In this document: one piece after another, positions 44,827 through 53,897 of the stretch
Layout: each line of letters begins with the position of its first letter
Numbering within the stretch: the stretch's first letter is position 1
Assembly: GCF_004766045.1 (NCBI RefSeq)
Contig: NZ_SPQQ01000014.1
Coordinates: forward strand, 31,951 to 95,950
Length of the DNA: 64,000 nt
Source of the DNA: Desulfosporosinus fructosivorans
Lineage (GTDB): Bacteria > Bacillota > Desulfitobacteriia > Desulfitobacteriales > Desulfitobacteriaceae
Direction: 5' to 3'
Translations under genes and position numbers: made by a program
The notes under the pieces: model-generated
What the model was told of the DNA's origin: nothing
The model's input: only the letters and a program-made list of their open reading frames with translations
Databases searched by the model: none

Positions 44827-46044
44827 ATGGGAGATCTGACGTACGATTTAATCATTATCGGTGGGGGCCCAGCAGGACTCACGGCAGCTATTTATGGGGG
44901 AAGAGCGAAGCTGAGAACTTTGGTTATCAACAAAGGGGCAGTTGGCGGTTTGGTCAATACTACACGAGAAATTGTCAATTATCCGGGCTATGCCCAAATC
45001 AGTGGACCCGATCTTATGAAAGACTTTAAAAAACACGCAGATTGCTTTGGTGTTGAATTTTCACGAGATGAAGTTGTGAGTGTTAATTTTTTTCAAGAAG
45101 ACAAAATCATATGTACCAAAAAAGGAAAAGAATACACGGCCAAGGCGGTTATCATTGCTTGTGGCAGTGAGCCGAGACTATTAAATATTCCTGGTGAAAA
45201 GCGGCTTCGGGGCAGTGGGGTTGCGTATTGTGCAACCTGTGATGCCGAGTATTTTAAAGGAGAAGACGTTGTTGTCGTTGGCAGCGGGGATCAAGCCATC
45301 GAAGAAGGTATGTACATTACCAAGTTCGCTCGCAAAGTCACCGTGATTGTACTCCATGATGAAGGCGTTCTCGACTGCAATAAAGTGAGTGCGGAAAGGG
45401 CCTTCCAAAATGAAAAGATGGAGTTTGTATGGAACTCCACGGTTGAAGAAGTCCTGGGTGAGGCTAATGTCGAGGGGGTTAAAATCAAGAACTTAAAAAC
45501 GGGCCGTTCAAGCGAACTTGCTAGCCAGGGTGTTTTTTTCTTTGTTGGGATGATTCCTATGACTAATTTTCTTAAGGCAAGTGGCATTAGGATGGACCGA
45601 AGTGGCTATATTCCCGTTAATGTCTTGATGGAAACGGATCTCGAAGGGATATATGCGGTCGGAGACAATCGGGTTAAATATTTAAGGCAAGTTGTTTCAG
45701 CTGCAGGTGATGGGGCAGCGGCCGCAGTTGCCGCCGAGCGCTATATTGAGGAACTGAATGCGTTTAGAACGAGTGTACTGAAAAGTGACAAAAAGGTTCT
45801 TTTGCTTTTTTTCAATGCCTTAAATAATGGATGCTTGGAGTTTAGCACTTTATTAGAACAGGTAAATCAAGAACTATCGGAACCCTACAAAGTGGTGAAA
45901 ATCGAGACGGCTACTAAGAAAAATCTTGCCCAAAAGTATGATGTCAAAATCGTGCCATCAGTTGTTGTATTGGACAGAGGGCAAGAGATCAAGCGATTGG
46001 ACTATTCGATGGATAAAGAAAAACTAAAAGCTCAATTAAGATAA
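44827..46044 (+). CDS. Thioredoxin reductase fused to a thioredoxin-fold domain without CxxC
   Basis: 405 residues. The first 310 are a standard thioredoxin reductase: FAD loop IIGGGPAGLTAAIYGGRAK, redox site CATCDAEYF near 138, NADPH loop VVVGSGDQAIEEGMYI near 153, and a C-terminal GIYAVGDNR near 275. The last 95 residues form an added thioredoxin-like domain (VLLLFFNALNNGCLEF, then VKIVPSVVVLDRG) whose CxxC has become a single Cys. Length of normal enzyme is about 310. The tail may dock the partner thioredoxin encoded just upstream. Confidence 0.9.
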   Translation: MGDLTYDLIIIGGGPAGLTAAIYGGRAKLRTLVINKGAVGGLVNTTREIVNYPGYAQISGPDLMKDFKKHADCFGVEFSRDEVVSVNFFQEDKIICTKKGKEYTAKAVIIACGSEPRLLNIPGEKRLRGSGVAYCATCDAEYFKGEDVVVVGSGDQAIEEGMYITKFARKVTVIVLHDEGVLDCNKVSAERAFQNEKMEFVWNSTVEEVLGEANVEGVKIKNLKTGRSSELASQGVFFFVGMIPMTNFLKASGIRMDRSGYIPVNVLMETDLEGIYAVGDNRVKYLRQVVSAAGDGAAAAVAAERYIEELNAFRTSVLKSDKKVLLLFFNALNNGCLEFSTLLEQVNQELSEPYKVVKIETATKKNLAQKYDVKIVPSVVVLDRGQEIKRLDYSMDKEKLKAQLR

Positions 46045-46068
46045 GACAAATCATTATTAGTAAATAGT

Positions 46069-46137
46069 AAAACATTAGAAGAGCATATTACTGGTGTGTA
46101 TGCCGCAGGTGAGTCAACAACATCCAAAATGGACTGA
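46069..46137 (+). pseudogene. Possible remnant of a flavoprotein C terminus
   Basis: A short open stretch translates to KTLEEHITGVYAAGESTTSK-MD before TGA. 'I.GVYAAGE' is the well known last FAD-contact motif of FrdA-like and related flavoproteins. No start or other domain is left. It could be chance, but the motif is unusual in a spacer. Confidence 0.3.
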
Positions 46138-46165
46138 CGATAAATCTTAGTTAGTTAACAAGAGG

Positions 46166-47050
46166 ATGGTGATGGTATTGTCAATTACTCGAAACTACTG
46201 TGAAACAATCCAGCATTTTTTGGCTGTAGCACCCTATATTAATCAATTCGTTATTGATGATATCGGATTATTCATCTGTGATACAGAAACAGTTATTTGG
46301 GATGTTGTTCCTAGGACGTTTAAATGGGATAAAGAGTCCTATGTTGGTGAAAAACCAGGTCCAGGGTGGGTGTCTTATGATGCAATGCAACAAAGGAAAC
46401 GAGTCGTTAAAGAAGTTGGGAGGGAAGGATTTGGAGTACCCTACATAGCTGTAGCAATCCCAATTATTGAAAACAATAATGTGGTTGGAGCTATAGCCAT
46501 TCAGCAATCAGTAGAAGGTAGAGAAAAACTCTTTGAAATCGCCAAGGCTCTGAGCCTGATAATGAAAACTGTAGATAGTACTGTTTTGCAAATTGCTGCC
46601 GAAGCAGAAGAACTGTCTGCAACAGGGCAACAACTAGAAATGATCTCCCTGAACACGAAATTACAGGTAGGAGAAACAGATGAGGTTATTGGAGTTATAC
46701 GTAAAATTGCAGCCCAAACTAATTTACTTGGACTAAACGCTGCAATTGAGGCAGCACGTGTTGGAGTACATGGCCGAGGGTTTGCTGTAGTAGCTGAGGA
46801 AGTCCGCAAGTTAGCACATACAAGTTCTGATTCAGTAAAGAATATTAAAGGTACACTAGATAAAATTAAAAACGCAGTGGACGAAATTAGTAATGCTGTG
46901 AATGAAATAGCTTCAGTGGCGGACCATCAAGCAGTATCCCTCACAGAAATAACCCCTTCAGTCAATGAACTATCCGAATTAGTTGATGCTATTGTTATTT
47001 TGGCAAAGGACTTGACAACGGATCAATTCGATCGTATTAATAAAAGATAG
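46166..47050 (+). CDS. Soluble chemoreceptor-like protein with short sensor and signalling domains
   Basis: 294 residues, no transmembrane segment. The N-terminal 130 residues form an alpha/beta sensor domain that includes VAIPIIENNNVVGAIAIQQS, reminiscent of small ligand-binding domains in heme or redox sensors. The C-terminal part is a shortened methyl-accepting signalling domain with the conserved tip TNLLGLNAAIEAARVGVHG near 191 and EEVRKLA. The coiled coil is much shorter than in standard receptors, which usually means a cytoplasmic or a non-chemotaxis role. ATG with AGAGG just upstream. The stop is TAG. Confidence 0.82.
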   Translation: MVMVLSITRNYCETIQHFLAVAPYINQFVIDDIGLFICDTETVIWDVVPRTFKWDKESYVGEKPGPGWVSYDAMQQRKRVVKEVGREGFGVPYIAVAIPIIENNNVVGAIAIQQSVEGREKLFEIAKALSLIMKTVDSTVLQIAAEAEELSATGQQLEMISLNTKLQVGETDEVIGVIRKIAAQTNLLGLNAAIEAARVGVHGRGFAVVAEEVRKLAHTSSDSVKNIKGTLDKIKNAVDEISNAVNEIASVADHQAVSLTEITPSVNELSELVDAIVILAKDLTTDQFDRINKR

Positions 47051-47240
47051 CTAAATACTTAGGTTTATTAGTCTGGAAAAGGGTAACCTTTATTTGTTTT
47101 TACAAAACCAAGTTCTGTCCGCAGTTTTATTGTGTTTTACAGAAAGGATTGTTAGTGACGGGTCATAGTGGTTAGAAATGTAGCGATCCTTGAGATCTCG
47201 ACACCGTAGAATAATCCACTTATAATATAATATATAACAT

Positions 47241-47276
47241 GCATCTGTTTGATTTTTGAAGACAGATGCTTTATTA
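47241..47276 (+). terminator. Terminator after the soluble receptor gene
   Basis: GCATCTGT (47241-47248) pairs with ACAGATGC (47262-47269), followed by TTTATTAATT. Confidence 0.65.
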
Positions 47277-47295
47277 ATTAGGTGAACTATAGTCT

Positions 47296-47333
47296 GTGTT
47301 ATGTATCTGACTATCTAGACAGATACATAACAC
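47296..47333. repeat. 14-bp inverted repeat
   Basis: GTGTTATGTATCTG (47296-47309) and CAGATACATAACAC (47320-47333) are exact complements with a 10-nt loop. It shares the ATCTG core with the preceding terminator. Could be an operator or a second terminator. The rest of the 457-nt spacer is A/T-rich and without a gene. Confidence 0.5.
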
Positions 47334-47507
47334 TATATAAACCTAAGGGCTGTTTTGAAATAGTACATTCATCCCCATAATTTGAAGCATAAAATCTGGG
47401 TAGAATTTCTTATTAACGGAGAAAAAGGATATAATGATAGATGAGCTTTTATTCAAGAACCTATGAAGTAAAATGCATACAATTTACAGATAGAATGGAG
47501 ATTATCA

Positions 47508-48674
47508 ATGCAAACATCATTTGATCAGTTCGGACTAGACGAATCTTTAGTAGAAGCCTTGAAAAAGGAAGGTATAGTGGAGCCTACTGCGATTCAAGAA
47601 AAAACGATTCCTTTTATATTAGATACTAGAGATGTGGTTGGACAATCGGAAACAGGGACAGGAAAAACATTGGCCTATCTTCTTCCAATCTTTCAGAAGA
47701 TTGACACGCTTAAGAGGGAAACTCAGGCTATGATTCTCACTCCTACTCATGAATTGGCTATCCAAATTCAAAGAGAAATCGAACTATTGGCTAGTAATTC
47801 TGGTCTTGCAGTCACGTCAGCAGCAATCATAGGAAATGTAAATATCACGAGGCAAATAGATAAGCTAAAGGAAAAACAGCATATTATTGTGGGTTCCAGC
47901 GGACGAATCCTAGAACTCATCCAAAAGAAGAAAATCTCATCTCAAACCATCAAGATAATGGTTTTGGATGAGGCAGATCGTTTACTTGATGAAAATAATT
48001 CTCAGACTGTGAAGGCAGTTCTAAAGACAACTTTGCGTAGAACACAGCTTTTATTGTTTTCTGCAACCTTACCAGTAGTTACCTTGCAACGGGCTGCAGA
48101 ACTCTTGAAAAATCCAGAAGTTATTAGAGTTACAGATAAGGTTATGATTGCCCCGACCATATCGCATATGTATTTTTTAGCTGAACAACGAGACAAAATC
48201 GAAGTTTTAAGAAAGTTAGTCAGGATGATTATCCCAACACGGGCGTTAATCTTTATTAACAAAAGTGAAGAAATCGAGAAAATGGTGGAAAGTCTTAAAT
48301 TTCACGGCTTGGAAGCAGAAGGTATCTACGGTGGAGCGAGCAAGATCAACCGTAGGAAAGCGATGGATGACTTTAAAAGTGGCAAGATAAGCTTACTTGT
48401 GGCTTCAGACTTGGCGGCTAGAGGTCTAGATATTAAAGGGATCACCCACATCTTTAATCTTGATTTACCCGAAGATCCCCAACTTTATCTTCATCGAGTA
48501 GGACGAACAGGCAGGGCTGGAGAAAGCGGGATAGCGATTTCCATTGTAAGCATTAAAGAGGTACCACACATCAAAAGACTAGAAAGCATGTTCGAAATAA
48601 ACATTGGCGTTAAGGAGATGCTCCAAGGGAGAATAGTCGATCCAAGAAATAAATCGGGCTCAAAGAGAGGATAA
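47508..48674 (+). CDS. DEAD-box RNA helicase
   Basis: 388 residues, the helicase core almost alone. Q motif DQFGLDESLVEALKKEG and PTAIQEKTIP, Walker A QSETGTGKT near 46, VLDEADRLLD near 151, SATLP near 184, and the second domain with SDLAARGLDI near 306 and HRVGRTGRAG near 332. It unwinds RNA for ribosome assembly or mRNA decay. The short, basic tail lacks the RNA-binding domain of DbpA, so it resembles CshB-type enzymes. Good Shine-Dalgarno AATGGAG. Monocistronic, followed at 48778 by another gene on the same strand. Confidence 0.9.
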   Translation: MQTSFDQFGLDESLVEALKKEGIVEPTAIQEKTIPFILDTRDVVGQSETGTGKTLAYLLPIFQKIDTLKRETQAMILTPTHELAIQIQREIELLASNSGLAVTSAAIIGNVNITRQIDKLKEKQHIIVGSSGRILELIQKKKISSQTIKIMVLDEADRLLDENNSQTVKAVLKTTLRRTQLLLFSATLPVVTLQRAAELLKNPEVIRVTDKVMIAPTISHMYFLAEQRDKIEVLRKLVRMIIPTRALIFINKSEEIEKMVESLKFHGLEAEGIYGGASKINRRKAMDDFKSGKISLLVASDLAARGLDIKGITHIFNLDLPEDPQLYLHRVGRTGRAGESGIAISIVSIKEVPHIKRLESMFEINIGVKEMLQGRIVDPRNKSGSKRG

Positions 48675-48777
48675 CTATTGAGTTTCGACAGATAATTACG
48701 TAATATAAAAGTGAACTCATTCAACTAAAGTTAAATCGGATAAACCAAAAGAAATCCATTTGAACGGGGGTTTCTGA

Positions 48778-49578
48778 TTGACGATTGCTCAAAGGACAGA
48801 GGTCAAGGTTATTAACTGTAAAATGAAAATGTTGGGAACGACAATCAACGTTTATGTTTACTTTATTGACGGGATGCTAATTGACAGTGGTCCACGGCGG
48901 ATGAAGAAGGAGATTGTGGATTTCTGCACTTTGAATCGACCCGAAAAGATTGTGCATACCCACTTTCACGAAGACCATACTGGAAATACAGCCTATTTAA
49001 TAAGCAAACTCCAAATTCCTGCTTATATTCATCCTGAATCTTCGGACATTTGCCTCCAAAAAGGAAAGATACCCTTGTACCGTTTTGCTTTTTGGGGGAA
49101 TAGAGAGGGCTTCCAAGCGGAGTCTTTACCAAAGATTATTAAAAATAGTCATTCTCGATATGAAGTGATTCATACACCTGGACATACTCCTGACCATGTC
49201 GTATTTCTGGACAAGAATGAAGGTCGGTTATTTAGCGGAGACCTTTTTGTCCAGCCTAGGACGCGGATTGTGCGGCGTCATGAAAACATTCCCCTTCTAA
49301 TGAAATCTCTGCGCATCCTTCTAAAGGAAGACTTTGACACAGTTTATTGTGCGCATGCTGGAGTGCTCAAAAACGGATACCAATTAGTTAAGCAAAAACT
49401 ATCTTACCTTGAAGAATTACAAGAAAAGATCCTAACCATGAGTAATAAAGGACAGGAAACAATAGTGATCGCCCGGAAGCTGTTTCCCCAGACGCCAACC
49501 ATTACATATTTTAGTTTCGGGCAATTTTCTTCGTATAACTTGGTACGTTCACTTATTGAGGATAGGATCGGTCAATAA
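48778..49578 (+). CDS. Metallo-beta-lactamase-fold hydrolase
   Basis: 266 residues. The metal-binding motif HTHFHEDHTGN near 60 (HxHxDH) and the later metal His/Asp in HTPGHTPDHVVF near 138 and FSGDLFVQPR near 155 are intact, with CAHAG near 186 supplying the last His. The C-terminal 70 residues are helical. Such enzymes hydrolyse thioesters, phosphodiesters or lactones; the substrate cannot be told. TTG start with GGGGG upstream. Confidence 0.85.
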   Translation: MTIAQRTEVKVINCKMKMLGTTINVYVYFIDGMLIDSGPRRMKKEIVDFCTLNRPEKIVHTHFHEDHTGNTAYLISKLQIPAYIHPESSDICLQKGKIPLYRFAFWGNREGFQAESLPKIIKNSHSRYEVIHTPGHTPDHVVFLDKNEGRLFSGDLFVQPRTRIVRRHENIPLLMKSLRILLKEDFDTVYCAHAGVLKNGYQLVKQKLSYLEELQEKILTMSNKGQETIVIARKLFPQTPTITYFSFGQFSSYNLVRSLIEDRIGQ

Positions 49579-49617
49579 TTCGGCAGAGAGTTAGACTTTT
49601 TTATGAGGAGGTTATTT

Positions 49618-50496
49618 ATGCAGGCGTCCCCTTTGGATTTAGCTCAGTCGCTAAAAGAAGAAGGATATCTCATTGATGAGGAATCAGCGACCACCTTGTT
49701 TCTTTCTTTGGCCTTGGGAAAACCCTGTCTAATAGAAGGACCAGCAGGGGTTGGCAAGACCCAGTTGGCCTTGGCACTTGCGCGTACGGAAAAACGGAAA
49801 CTAATCAGGTTACAGTGCTATGAAGGACTTGATCTCAACAAGGCATTATATGATTGGAATTATGCAAAACAACTTTTGCGTTTACAACTTTCCAAAACTG
49901 AAGAGTGGGATGAGATTAAAGTAGATCTGTTCTCTGAAGAGTTTTTACTTACCCGCCCTCTCTTAGAATCCATACTATCCCCAGTACCTGTTCTTTTGCT
50001 GATTGATGAACTGGATAAAAGTGATGAGGAATTCGAGAGTTTTCTCTTAGAGTTACTGGCTGAACGTCAGGTCACTATTCCCGAACTGGGGACTATTTCA
50101 GCCAAAACATCGCCGATTGTGATCCTAACTAGCAATAATACCCGAGACTTCAGCGACGCCCTAAGACGACGTTGTATTCATATTTATTTAGCATATCCTA
50201 CTTTAGAGCTGGAGATTTCAATTCTTAGATCGCAAGCGCCCGAGCTTTCCGATCGTTTAGTAAAAGATGTTTGTGAGTTTGTTGCTAGGGTAAGGAAGCT
50301 GTCTTTACAAAAACCCCCGAGTGTCTCAGAAACAATTGACTTTGCTCGGGCTCTGAAGGCACTTCAAAAAGAGACCTTAAATTACGGTGAGCTCATGGGT
50401 ACTCTCAGCGTATTATTGAAATATCCTAAGGACATTGCCAAGTTAGAGGAGCGCCTCAAAAAGTGGGAAACAGAAGCATCCCAACGCCTTGAGTAA
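49618..50496 (+). CDS. MoxR-type AAA+ ATPase
   Basis: 292 residues. Walker A EGPAGVGKTQLA near 40, Walker B LLIDELDKSDEEFE near 124, sensor 1 ILTSNNTRDFSDAL near 168 and the RRRC segment for the arginine finger. MoxR ATPases act as chaperones that insert cofactors or activate a partner, nearly always encoded next to a VWA protein, as here. ATG 49618 was chosen because an upstream in-frame ATG (49603) lies inside GAGGAGG, the Shine-Dalgarno itself. Close to the CoxD class. Confidence 0.9.
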   Translation: MQASPLDLAQSLKEEGYLIDEESATTLFLSLALGKPCLIEGPAGVGKTQLALALARTEKRKLIRLQCYEGLDLNKALYDWNYAKQLLRLQLSKTEEWDEIKVDLFSEEFLLTRPLLESILSPVPVLLLIDELDKSDEEFESFLLELLAERQVTIPELGTISAKTSPIVILTSNNTRDFSDALRRRCIHIYLAYPTLELEISILRSQAPELSDRLVKDVCEFVARVRKLSLQKPPSVSETIDFARALKALQKETLNYGELMGTLSVLLKYPKDIAKLEERLKKWETEASQRLE

Positions 50497-50576
50497 TTAG
50501 TGTAATTGAACTAACGGATTTCTACACTCGAACGACGTACCTCGTGTCTCGAACATCGAGTAAGGGGATGGAGACT

Positions 50577-51935
50577 ATGGATGGATGGGATTTTATACGG
50601 TTAGTACATGCCCTAAGAGCGGTTTCGGTGTCTATTTCCTCCCAAGACATACTGGATGCCCAAATTTGCTTGGATCAATTTCCTGACTTATCGGAAAAAC
50701 AGATTCTGAAATCGCTATTTATCCATCGTCCTCAGGATTTAGTGATGTTTGAGACGCTATGGAGAATCCTCATAGAAAATCCAAAGTTGAATGTTCAGGA
50801 CTATTCGGAGGACCAGGAAGAAAATGTTGTCTTAGAAGAGAATCAAGACAGTGCTGGAATAGGAGGACAAGGAGTAGGCCGTGGCAGTGGCGGAGTCAGC
50901 CTTACTACTAAAGGTAATATTTTAAACTCTTCACACCTAACTAATCTAATTCCTTTTGCCCGGATTGTTGAGCTAACCTGTAGTGGATTAGAACTTGAAG
51001 AAATGGTTCAAAAAATTCTGGCAGAAATAGACTATTATACTTGGATCAATTCCAATGATTTAGCTTATCAACGCAGGGAACTTCCAGAAGAAGCCTGGTA
51101 TACACATCTGGATAGTAGGGCATCTTTAATGCAAGAAGTTCGCCAGCAGGTATTGATGGCGCAGGTTAGCCACGAGAACAGTTGGGAACCTTTGGCACGG
51201 CAGCATTGGTTATTTAAGCCATTAAGCACTTTAACAGATGAAGAAAAAGACCTTGTAAAGTCAAGTATTCGAAAATGGGCGCGTAAGTTGGCACAACGAC
51301 CAGGCTCGCGTTGGAAAACGAGCCGCCGAGGTTCAATCGATATTTCCCGGATTATTAAGCAAAGCGTACAATGTGATGGAATTCTTTTTAATTTAAGTTA
51401 CCGTCAGAAAATTCCTCGTGTACCAGAACTAGTGGTGTTATGCGATGTCTCAAATTCAATGGCACCGTTTGTTGAATTTCTGATATATATGGTTACGTGC
51501 CTAAGGGCCCGCTTCCGAAAGATACGTGTATTCTTTTTTATCGATTCTGTCTGGGATGTCTCGGATTTTGTTTGGGATGATGATCCCAGCGGAGTGAAAC
51601 AAGAGATCAAAAGTTGGGGGCATAAGGCTAGTTCTGGGTTTACGGATTACGGAAATGTATTTCGGGAACTGGTTGAGTACAATCTCCGAGAACTCTCATC
51701 TCGTGCGACCGTTGTGATATTGGGAGATGGGAAAAATAACTATCGACCCGCTCAATCGGAATACATAGCACAGATTTCTAGTAAAGCCCGCAATGTGTTT
51801 TGGCTAAATCCATTAGACTCTCAGGAGTGGGACGAGCCTGATAATATGATGAAAGAGTATCAAAAGTATTGTTCGAAAGTTTATCGGTGTCGTTCTGCTA
51901 GTGACTTACAGAGAATTGTTAAGGACGTTTTTTAG
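50577..51935 (+). CDS. VWA-domain protein, CoxE-like partner of MoxR
   Basis: 452 residues. The C-terminal half is a von Willebrand A domain with the metal-ion site VLCDVSNSMAPF near 290 (DxSxS), a conserved Thr/Asp loop and SGFTDYGNVFRELV near 355. The N-terminal half is helical and acidic with a glycine-rich stretch (AGIGGQGVGRGSGGVSL near 99) that may be flexible. CoxE-type proteins work with MoxR/CoxD to mature metalloenzymes. The target enzyme is not in this window. ATG 50577 is the likely start. The stop overlaps the next Shine-Dalgarno. Confidence 0.87.
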   Translation: MDGWDFIRLVHALRAVSVSISSQDILDAQICLDQFPDLSEKQILKSLFIHRPQDLVMFETLWRILIENPKLNVQDYSEDQEENVVLEENQDSAGIGGQGVGRGSGGVSLTTKGNILNSSHLTNLIPFARIVELTCSGLELEEMVQKILAEIDYYTWINSNDLAYQRRELPEEAWYTHLDSRASLMQEVRQQVLMAQVSHENSWEPLARQHWLFKPLSTLTDEEKDLVKSSIRKWARKLAQRPGSRWKTSRRGSIDISRIIKQSVQCDGILFNLSYRQKIPRVPELVVLCDVSNSMAPFVEFLIYMVTCLRARFRKIRVFFFIDSVWDVSDFVWDDDPSGVKQEIKSWGHKASSGFTDYGNVFRELVEYNLRELSSRATVVILGDGKNNYRPAQSEYIAQISSKARNVFWLNPLDSQEWDEPDNMMKEYQKYCSKVYRCRSASDLQRIVKDVF

Positions 51936-51949
51936 GGGAGGCTAAACTC

Positions 51950-53386
51950 ATTTCTATTTTCGTTGCGATCGTCTTCTTAATTACTTTCACTCAGCTTGTA
52001 TTTTTAGGATCTGTTATATTTTTAGAAAATAGAGATCCGACAAAAACAATAATTTGGCTTTTAATTTTAGGAGCCTTACCGATTTTGGGCGCTCTACTTT
52101 ATATTCTCTTTGGACGCGTTGTACTGAAACGCCGCCTGTCTCGCCACAAGCAAATGAGACTGGAGGAAACCGAGGAAATTCTGATAGACAGACAGGTGAG
52201 ACCCAGCGCAGAGGACGTTGACCAAGCAGGAGATATTCCAATGAATAAAAAGCTCGCCAGACTCTTGCTTAACGATGCCAATGCACCTTTGACTCTCAAT
52301 AATCGTTCCGAAGTGCTGACCAACGGAAAAAAGACGTTTAGAGCATTATTTGCGGCACTAGAAGATGCTGAGGACCACATTCATTTGGAATATTATATTT
52401 TTCATAATGATGCCATTGGGAGGGATATCCTTAACCTTTTGATGCGTAAAGCGTCTGAGGGGGTCAAGGTACGCGTCCTTGTGGATGGATTGGGAAACAG
52501 ATCCCTAGAGAAACGATTTGGAGAGCTGAGAAAAGCTGGGGTTGAGATGGCCGGATTTTATCCTGTCCGCTTTCCTTTCTTTTCGAGGAGACTTAACCTA
52601 CGCAATCATCGGAAGATTGTTGTGATTGATGGTCGAGTAGGCTTTCTCGGGGGACTGAACGTTGGAGATGAATATCTGTCACGTAATAAGAAAATCGGCT
52701 TTTGGCGGGATACTTTCCTTAAGTTAGAGGGAGATTCGGTAAATTTTCTGCAAACGGTTTTTTTAAATGATTGGTATGTTGGTACTCATGAAGATATTAG
52801 TGGTCCGATGTACTATCCGCATTCACCACAGTTAGGAACTCAACTCACGCAAATCGCGGCCACTGGTCCCGACTCAGATTGGGGATCCATGTTACAAATA
52901 TTCTTTGTGGCTTTGACGAGTGCTGAAAAGACAATTTATATTGAAACTCCTTATTTTATTCCAGACGAGGGGTCGGTCATGGCCTTGAAAACTGCTGCAC
53001 TCAGCGGTTTAGACGTCAGAATTATCCTCCAAGGAGTTCCAGATCACAAGCTTACCTATTGGGCGTCACATTCTTATGTTGAAGAATTACTTGAATCAGG
53101 TGTCCGAATCTATCGTTACCAAAAAGGAATACTCCATGCCAAAGTCCTTATTCTCGATGGGGAAATTGGGGTAGTAGGATCGACTAATTTTGATATTCGG
53201 AGTTTCAGCTTAAATTTTGAAATCAGTGCCTTTATCTATAATTGTAACTTTGCTCAACGTTTGGAACAGGACTTTCATCAGGATCTCGCCGATAGTGAAG
53301 AAATAGTATTGGCAGACTACAAATTGCGTCCACTTTCAAACCGTATTAAAGAATCGAGCGCCCGTCTGTTTTCACCTCTATTATAA
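51950..53386 (+). CDS. cls: Cardiolipin synthase with apparent AUU start codon
   Basis: 478 residues when started at ATT 51950. Two N-terminal transmembrane helices (about 1-20 and 32-55) with the conserved FLENRDPTKTIIWLLILG between them, then two phospholipase D motifs: NHRKIVVIDGRVGFLGG near 218 and HAKVLILDGEIGVVGSTN near 397. It joins two phosphatidylglycerols into cardiolipin. No ATG, GTG or TTG exists in frame between the upstream stop (51920) and TTG 52085, which would remove most of the membrane domain. GGGGAGG at 51935-51941 sits exactly 8 nt before ATT. AUU is a known rare start, as in infC. Confidence 0.88.
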   Translation: MSIFVAIVFLITFTQLVFLGSVIFLENRDPTKTIIWLLILGALPILGALLYILFGRVVLKRRLSRHKQMRLEETEEILIDRQVRPSAEDVDQAGDIPMNKKLARLLLNDANAPLTLNNRSEVLTNGKKTFRALFAALEDAEDHIHLEYYIFHNDAIGRDILNLLMRKASEGVKVRVLVDGLGNRSLEKRFGELRKAGVEMAGFYPVRFPFFSRRLNLRNHRKIVVIDGRVGFLGGLNVGDEYLSRNKKIGFWRDTFLKLEGDSVNFLQTVFLNDWYVGTHEDISGPMYYPHSPQLGTQLTQIAATGPDSDWGSMLQIFFVALTSAEKTIYIETPYFIPDEGSVMALKTAALSGLDVRIILQGVPDHKLTYWASHSYVEELLESGVRIYRYQKGILHAKVLILDGEIGVVGSTNFDIRSFSLNFEISAFIYNCNFAQRLEQDFHQDLADSEEIVLADYKLRPLSNRIKESSARLFSPLL

Positions 53387-53452
53387 CTGTGAATTTACGG
53401 ATTCATCCTTAACGAAGACTCCCTAGTCATACAAGAATTGAAAACACAAATT

Positions 53453-53491
53453 TTAAAGCCGATTACTTCTAAATGGAGTAACCGGCTTTAA
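53453..53491. terminator. Bidirectional terminator between cls and the small minus-strand gene
   Basis: TTAAAGCCGATTACT pairs with AGTAACCGGCTTTAA with a single mismatch; A/T-rich arms give U-runs on both strands. It serves both convergent genes. Confidence 0.8.
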
Positions 53492-53519
53492 TCGCGTTGA
53501 GTCCTATTGTTTTCAGTGT

Positions 53520-53897
53520 TTACTCTAAAAAATCTTCCATACTCTCACGTGAGAGTGACCAACGCAGTTTAATAGCTTGCAAAGCTATGCTGTAACTGGT
53601 CTGATCCCAACTTTCTAGAGCACGATCCAAGTCAAAGTTAGTGCTGGCCATGTACAAATGTTGGGCAAGCAAAATAAGAGCTTTGTGATTACTGGCAAAC
53701 CCTTGTTCTAAGATTTTAGCAAAATCGATTACTTCTAAAGTGGTATGTCTTTTTGTAGAGGACCAAATTTCTTTGGTTGAGGTAAGTATGTAATAGGCAG
53801 CAAAATAGCTTGATTCGTTTGATTTTTTTTGTGTTAATAGAGCTAAGAAATGCTCCTTGTGTTGGCTATTGGCGTAGTAAATTTGTTCGAAATTCAT
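53520..53897 (-). CDS. Small uncharacterised protein (possibly DUF6075-like)
   Basis: 125 residues, mostly helical, soluble. Notable stretches are EHFLALLTQKKSNESSYFAA, YYILTSTKEIW near 36, FAKILEQGFASNHKALILLA and LDRALESWDQTSYSIAL. The pattern 'F...LL....E..AA.Y.L...' resembles a family of small Firmicutes proteins I know as DUF6075; I cannot confirm this. No catalytic motif is visible. It runs against cls and shares its terminator. GAGACTG precedes the ATG. Confidence 0.6.
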   Translation of the reverse strand: MNFEQIYYANSQHKEHFLALLTQKKSNESSYFAAYYILTSTKEIWSSTKRHTTLEVIDFAKILEQGFASNHKALILLAQHLYMASTNFDLDRALESWDQTSYSIALQAIKLRWSLSRESMEDFLE

